A stretch of DNA of 64,000 nt from NCBI RefSeq assembly GCF_024169655.1, contig NZ_JALJWV010000001.1:2485001-2549000 (forward strand), read 5' to 3'. Of the stretch, positions 59,031 to 64,000 are shown in pieces. A program made the translations under genes and the position numbers. The stretch is from Pseudomonas marginalis (GTDB lineage Bacteria; Pseudomonadota; Gammaproteobacteria; Pseudomonadales; Pseudomonadaceae). The notes below the pieces were generated by a model. It saw nothing but the letters and a program-made list of their open reading frames with translations. It was not told where the DNA came from and did no database searches. How positions within the stretch are numbered: position 1 is the first letter of the stretch; every line of letters begins with the position of its first letter.

Positions 59031-61325
59031 ATGCCGTATCGCATCATCATCAGCTTCATTCTGTTGCTGATTGGCAGCACCGCACAGGCCCAAGATTCCG
59101 CTCCGGCGATTTCCTACACCCGTGATATCCAACCGATCTTCACTGAGAAATGCGTAGCGTGCCATGCCTGCTACGACTCGGCCTGCCAGTTGAACCTGGG
59201 CAGCGGCGAGGGCGCAGCGCGGGGGGCGACCAAGGTGCTGGTCTACGATGGTGATCGCAGCCAGGCGACCAAGCCGACGCGCCTGTTCTACGACGCGTTC
59301 GGCAAGGCCGCCTGGCGGCACGAAGGCTTCAGTTCCGTGCTCGACGCCCAAGGCAGCCAGGCCGCGCTGATGGCGCGCATGCTCGAACTGGGCCACCGCC
59401 GCACGCCGTTGCAGCCCAACGGCAAGCTGCCGGACGACATCGTGCTGGGCCTGAACCGCGAGAACATGTGCCCGCTGCCAGGGGAGTTCGACGCTTACGC
59501 CGACGCGCACCCCAATGAAGGCATGCCGCTGGCCGTGACCGGTTTGAGCGACCAGCAGTATCAGACCCTGCGACGCTGGCTGGCCTCCGGTGCGCCGATT
59601 GACCAACAGGGCGTGGCGCCAAGCGCCCTGGAAGCCGCGCAGGTGCTGCAGTGGGAAAACCTGTTCAACGCCCCCGGCGCCCGCGAAAGCCTGGTCGCCC
59701 GCTGGCTGTTTGAACACCTGTTTATCGCCCACCTGTATTTCGAAGGCGGTGAGCCGGGGCATTTCTTCCAGTGGGTCCGTTCGCGCACCCCCAGTGGTCA
59801 GCCGATCGACCTGATCAATACCCGTCGCCCCAACGACGATCCCGGTACCCGGATCTACTACCGGCTGTGGCCGATACAAGGGGTGATCGTCCATAAGACC
59901 CACATCACGTACCCGCTCAGCGCGGCGAAAATGGAACGGGTCAAAGCCTTGTTCTACAGCGGCGACTGGCAGGTCACCGCCTTGCCGGGCTACGGCCCTG
60001 GCCGTCGTGCCAACCCGTTCGAGACGTTCGAGGCGATTCCGGCCCAGGCGCGCTACCAGTTCATGCTCGATAACGCCGAGTACTTTGTCCGCACCTTCAT
60101 CCGCGGCCCGGTGTGCCGGGGCCAGATCGCCACGGACGTGATCCGCGACAATTTCTGGGCACTGTTCCAGGCCCCCGAACACGACCTGTACATCACCGAT
60201 CCGCTCTATCGCGGTCGGGCCACGCCGTTGTTGGCAATGCCCGGGCAGAACGACGACGTGGGCAGCGTGCTCAGCCTGTGGCTCAAGTACCGTGACAAGC
60301 GCAACGAGTACGAAGCGCTGCGTCGGTACCGCTATGGCGAGTTGCCTGCGCCCGGTTGGTCGACGCTGTGGGTCGGCAATGACAATGCGTTGTTGAGTAT
60401 CTTCCGTCACTTCGACAGCGCGTCGGTCAACAAAGGCCTGATCGGTGAAGTCCCGCAGACGCTGTGGTTGTTCGATTATCCGTTGCTGGAGCGCACCTAC
60501 TACCAATTGGTGGTCAACTTTGACGTGTTCGGCAACGTCTCCCATCAGGCCCAGACCCGCTTGTACTTCGACCTGATCCGCAATGGCGCGGAACAGAACT
60601 TCCTGCGCCTGATGCCGGCCAATTCGCGGGAGGATTTCCTCGACGATTGGTATCAGAACGGCGGCAAGGTCAAGTTGTGGATGGACTATGAGTCGATCGA
60701 CGACGATAAACCCACCGGTCTGAAGCTGAATGAAACGGACCCGAAACGCGATTTCGTCAACCAGTTGCTGGCCCGTTATGGCGACCTCAATGCCAGCCCG
60801 GACCCGATCAATCGCTGTGTCGGCGCCTATTGCTCGCGGCCGAGCCTCGAACCGGTGCTGCGCGATGCCGAGCAGGCCCTGAGTCGCCTGACATCACGCC
60901 CGGCGGCGGGGCTCAAGGTTATCGACCAATTGCCGGAAGCAACCATGCTGCGCGTCGAAACCCGCACCGGTCATCGTGAGGTCTACAGCCTGCTGCGCAA
61001 CCGTGCCCACAGTAATGTCGCGTTCATGCTGGGTGAGGCTTCTCGCTATCAACCGGGCCTGGACACGTTGACGGTCTACCCCGGCGTGCTGAGCAGTTAT
61101 CCGAACTTCATGTTCAATATCCCGGCCGAGCAGGTGCCGGCGTTTGTCGCGGCGATGGAAAGTGCCCGGGACGCCCAGCACTTCGAGAAAATCGTCGATC
61201 GTTGGGGTGTGCGCCGCAGTCATCCGCAGTTCTGGGAGTACTTCCACGATCTGTCGACCTACATCCGCGAAACCACGCCGGTGGAAGAGGGTGTGCTGGA
61301 TATGAATCGCTATGAAAACCTCTGA
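59031..61325 (+). CDS. cti: Fatty acid cis/trans isomerase
   Basis: Periplasmic enzyme of 764 residues, converting cis unsaturated membrane fatty acids to trans to stiffen the membrane under solvent or heat stress. The signal peptide is MPYRIIISFILLLIGSTAQA. The covalent c-type haem motif CVACH is at residues 41-45 of KCVACHACYDSACQLNLG, as in P. putida Cti. Length agrees with known Cti. The start is ATG 59031, as the signal peptide would otherwise be internal. Co-oriented only with nfuA downstream; divergent from metH. Confidence 0.93.
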   Translation: MPYRIIISFILLLIGSTAQAQDSAPAISYTRDIQPIFTEKCVACHACYDSACQLNLGSGEGAARGATKVLVYDGDRSQATKPTRLFYDAFGKAAWRHEGFSSVLDAQGSQAALMARMLELGHRRTPLQPNGKLPDDIVLGLNRENMCPLPGEFDAYADAHPNEGMPLAVTGLSDQQYQTLRRWLASGAPIDQQGVAPSALEAAQVLQWENLFNAPGARESLVARWLFEHLFIAHLYFEGGEPGHFFQWVRSRTPSGQPIDLINTRRPNDDPGTRIYYRLWPIQGVIVHKTHITYPLSAAKMERVKALFYSGDWQVTALPGYGPGRRANPFETFEAIPAQARYQFMLDNAEYFVRTFIRGPVCRGQIATDVIRDNFWALFQAPEHDLYITDPLYRGRATPLLAMPGQNDDVGSVLSLWLKYRDKRNEYEALRRYRYGELPAPGWSTLWVGNDNALLSIFRHFDSASVNKGLIGEVPQTLWLFDYPLLERTYYQLVVNFDVFGNVSHQAQTRLYFDLIRNGAEQNFLRLMPANSREDFLDDWYQNGGKVKLWMDYESIDDDKPTGLKLNETDPKRDFVNQLLARYGDLNASPDPINRCVGAYCSRPSLEPVLRDAEQALSRLTSRPAAGLKVIDQLPEATMLRVETRTGHREVYSLLRNRAHSNVAFMLGEASRYQPGLDTLTVYPGVLSSYPNFMFNIPAEQVPAFVAAMESARDAQHFEKIVDRWGVRRSHPQFWEYFHDLSTYIRETTPVEEGVLDMNRYENL

Positions 61326-61410
61326 CGACGATGGCGAGGCTTTTCCGACAAAATTACTGGGGCTTTGTATCTGCGTAATATTTTGGCGTAAACTGCCAGC
61401 AAGCCTGTGA

Positions 61411-62004
<594 letters not shown>

Positions 62005-62029
62005 GTCAGGTGTTCACTGCGAACTAAAA

Positions 62030-62057
62030 AACGGCGCCCCGTGAGCGCCGTTTTTTT
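62030..62057 (+). terminator. Rho-independent terminator after nfuA
   Basis: A stem ACGGCGC with GCGCCGT around a 7-base loop, followed by seven T. It starts 27 bases after the nfuA stop. Confidence 0.88.
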
Positions 62058-62103
62058 ATTTAATTTCAGTTGGTTACGACTTTTGTCTAACGCTAAGGAT
62101 TAA

Positions 62104-62194
62104 GTGTGGGAGGGGGCTTGCCCCCGATAGCATCCTGTCAGTCTCCTTATTAAGCGACTGATACACCGCTATCGGGGGCAAGCCCCCTCCCACA
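62104..62194. repeat. REPIN, GGGGGCTTGCCCCCG type
   Basis: Inverted arms GTGTGGGAGGGGGCTTGCCC (from 62104) and AAGCCCCCTCCCAC ending at 62194, loop about 40 bases. It lies between the nfuA terminator and the 3' end of cobM, two convergent genes. Confidence 0.9.
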
Positions 62195-62252
62195 AATTTT
62201 TGTATTTATTTATTTAAAACAGTGTGTTGATAACAACTCATGAAGTTTTGGA

Positions 62253-62999
62253 TTAAGGTCGGTACACGTGCGCATGCCCGGCCCGATACAGCGACGACGC
62301 GCTGAAACTGTCACTGGCCAGCACCCGACCCACCACAATCAGCGCCGTGCGCCTGAAGCCCTTGGCCGCGACCTTTTCGGCGATGTCCGCCAAGGTGCCG
62401 ACGGCCCAATCCTGATCCGGCCAGGTCGCACGGTGTACCACGGCAATCGGGCAATCCGCGCCGTAGTGCGGCAGCAGTTCGGCAACGATCTTCTCCAAAT
62501 GATTGACCCCCAGGTGAATCGCCATGGTTGTGCCATGACGGGCCAGGCTGTCGAAGTCTTCACCGGCAGGCATGCGGGTTTTGTCCGCATACCGGGTGAG
62601 GATCACGCTCTGGGCGATGTCCGGCAGCGTCAGTTCGGTCTCCAGCAGCGCTGCGCAGGCCGCTACGGCGGTGACCCCGGGGATGATCTGGAACGCAATG
62701 CCCAACTCGCGCAACTGCCGGATCTGTTCGCCAATCGCCCCATACAGGCTTGGATCGCCGGAGTGGACCCGCGCCACATCCTGGCCCTTGGCATCGGCGG
62801 CCTTGATCACGTCGATAATCTGTTCCAGGTGCAGTTCGGCGCTGTTGATCACCTGTTCGGCCTGATGGCCTTCCAGTACCGCCGCCGGCACCAGCGACCC
62901 CGCATAGATGATCACCGGGCAACTGCGGATCAGCCGCTGGCCTTTGACGGTGATCAATTCCGGGTCGCCGGGGCCGGCGCCGATGAAGTAGACGGTCAT
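62253..62999 (-). CDS. cobM: Precorrin-4 C11-methyltransferase
   Basis: SAM-dependent enzyme of 248 residues of the tetrapyrrole methylase family, acting in aerobic cobalamin synthesis. Motifs: VYFIGAGPGDPELITVKGQ (residues 3-21), ARVHSGDPSLYGA near 76-88, and VVHRATWPDQDW near 190-201. It opens a run of cobalamin genes that continues through cobE and cbtA. ATG 62999. Confidence 0.92.
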   Translation of the reverse strand: MTVYFIGAGPGDPELITVKGQRLIRSCPVIIYAGSLVPAAVLEGHQAEQVINSAELHLEQIIDVIKAADAKGQDVARVHSGDPSLYGAIGEQIRQLRELGIAFQIIPGVTAVAACAALLETELTLPDIAQSVILTRYADKTRMPAGEDFDSLARHGTTMAIHLGVNHLEKIVAELLPHYGADCPIAVVHRATWPDQDWAVGTLADIAEKVAAKGFRRTALIVVGRVLASDSFSASSLYRAGHAHVYRP

Positions 63000-63069
63000 G
63001 GAGAATTCCTGTGGAAAAGCGGGCGAGCATGAAGATTGCTCATGATCGGAAGCGGCGATTATCGCGATT

Positions 63070-63462
63070 TCAGTCGGCGCAGGCCAATGCCAACGTGGCT
63101 CGGGCGGATTTTTTGCGCGGGATCAGTAAGCGGGCAGGGGCGCCGCTGAGCTGTTCGGCCAGGGCCAGGGCCGCGCTTTCGGCGATGCCATAACAACCGG
63201 TATGGGTAAAGGCGACGGCAGATCTATGGCTCAGGCGACCTTCATACGCCGCCAGTTGCGCGGCGCTGAAGCATTGCAGTGGCAGGTTCAGGACTTGCGC
63301 CAGAGCTAACAAGCCCGGCTCGTCCTGCTTGCGATCAATGCTGGCCAGCGCCGTGATGCGGTGGCGCTCGATACCGCCCTCGGCGAGGGCGGCGTCCAGC
63401 AGGTCGAGCAGGGCTTGCAGCGCGCAGCCGCGCTGGCAGCCCAGGCCGACCACCAGGTTCAT
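63070..63462 (-). CDS. cobE: Cobalamin biosynthesis protein CobE
   Basis: Protein of 130 residues, CobE/CbiG C-terminal fold (GbiG_C). It opens NLVVGLGCQRGC, the family start, and contains CYGIAESAALAL near residue 94. In the aerobic pathway CobE is thought to assist methyl or ring-contraction steps around precorrin intermediates; its exact role is unsettled. It overlaps cbtA by 4 bases (ATGA), so the two are co-translated. Confidence 0.87.
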   Translation of the reverse strand: MNLVVGLGCQRGCALQALLDLLDAALAEGGIERHRITALASIDRKQDEPGLLALAQVLNLPLQCFSAAQLAAYEGRLSHRSAVAFTHTGCYGIAESAALALAEQLSGAPARLLIPRKKSARATLALACAD

Positions 63463-64000
63463 GCCGAGTATCGATCGTCGCGATTGCGGCGAAACAGCCA
63501 GGCGCTGATTAGGCCCAGCGCCAGCCAGAACGCGACGTTGGTCAGTTGCGAGGCGATCTTGAACTGCGCTTCCAGAGCCTCAGGGGCCAGCATCGAATGC
63601 ACTTCAGGTTGCGGTGCGCCAATCACATGAGGTACCACGAGGATCGCCGCGCCCAGCGCTTTGAGCAGCCAGTTGCCTCCGAATACCAGCAGCGCGATAC
63701 CGGCTGCGGTTGAGGCCGCAGTACCGATCCACCAGATCTGCCGTTGCGCCAGGTCGGCGGCGGCAGTGCCCGGCAATTCCGGTGGCAGGCCCAGGGTTGG
63801 CGCCAGAACAAAGGTCGCGTAGCCGGCCAGGCCCCACAGCAGCCCTTGAGCCGTGCGGGTCGGCGCGCGCAGGGTGTAGAGACCGGCGAGCATCAGCGCG
63901 AAACCGACCGCCACCACCAGGTTGCCGCCGGTGGTGGACAGCACGCGTTGCCAGCCGTCTTCCGGCTCCCAGGCTTCGGCGTCATGAGTGTGCGCGGTTG
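63459..64000 (-). CDS. cbtA: Cobalt transporter subunit CbtA (N-terminus beyond the window edge)
   Basis: Membrane protein, C-terminal 180 residues seen. The reading frame is open to the right edge, through the segment HTHDAEAWEPEDGWQRVLST, whose acidic and histidine-rich stretch before the helices is typical of CbtA. About five hydrophobic helices follow, with GLAGYATFVLAPTLGLPPE and PHVIGAPQP marks. It takes up cobalt for cobalamin and usually works with CbtB. The start lies outside the window. It overlaps cobE by 4 bases. Confidence 0.85.
   Translation of the reverse strand, partial: TAHTHDAEAWEPEDGWQRVLSTTGGNLVVAVGFALMLAGLYTLRAPTRTAQGLLWGLAGYATFVLAPTLGLPPELPGTAAADLAQRQIWWIGTAASTAAGIALLVFGGNWLLKALGAAILVVPHVIGAPQPEVHSMLAPEALEAQFKIASQLTNVAFWLALGLISAWLFRRNRDDRYSA

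Overview
The window looks like the chromosome of a Pseudomonas of the fluorescens group. It has high GC, dense operons, about nine GGGGGCTTGCCCCCG-type REP doublets (REPINs), and a run of genes in the order known from P. aeruginosa PA1807-PA1818 (npp transporter, mltD, gloB, methyltransferase, rnhA, dnaQ, ldcA). No rRNA, tRNA, CRISPR, prophage or insertion sequence was seen. Gene calls rest on my reading of the translations; no database search was run.

Layout. 1-1.9 kb: a TerC/CBS membrane protein and a convergent thioredoxin-like protein. 2.2-8.8 kb: a catabolic unit made of a polar amino acid-type ABC transporter, RidA, an IclR regulator, a DSD1-type PLP dehydratase and a KdgK-like kinase. 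I read it as D-glucosaminate (or a similar D-amino acid) uptake, deamination to 2-keto-3-deoxygluconate, and phosphorylation. 8.9-11 kb: a small parvulin and a hybrid sensor kinase. 11.1-17.1 kb: 3-hydroxybutyrate use (acetoacetyl-CoA synthetase, 3-hydroxybutyrate dehydrogenase, GntP permease) with its sigma-54 activator, a visible -24/-12 promoter and two matching 18-bp dyads. 17.2-22.8 kb: a Yej/Npp-type peptide ABC transporter. 22.9-30 kb: a second parvulin, then an anaerobic/NO block: NnrS, a four-His membrane protein, PdxH, MoaB, MoeA and the oxygen-independent ubiquinone genes ubiU-ubiV-ubiT, with one perfect and one weaker ANR/DNR box.

30-37.4 kb: a second Yej/Npp transporter with two binding proteins (NppA1A2BCD-like). 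37.6-45.1 kb: MltD, GloB, a methyltransferase-like protein, RnhA, DnaQ, lysine decarboxylase LdcA and a GNAT protein. 45.1-49.4 kb: a LysR regulator, small proteins, an FMN reductase and PoxB. 49.5-51.2 kb: an Old Yellow Enzyme relative divergent from a MerR regulator, with a classical 19-bp-spacer MerR promoter. 51.3-59 kb: the CysI/DUF934 sulfite reduction pair, a 37-residue membrane peptide, an orphan periplasmic binding protein, a DUF2970 protein and MetH. 59-64 kb: Cti (cis/trans fatty acid isomerase), NfuA, and cobalamin genes cobM, cobE and cbtA (cut by the right edge).

Most of the window is conserved Pseudomonas metabolism. The least ordinary parts are the D-glucosaminate-type unit with a candidate IclR operator, the oxygen-independent respiration block with a PNP oxidase under an ANR-type box, the four-His membrane protein beside NnrS, and the cis-regulatory architectures of the hydroxybutyrate and MerR loci.
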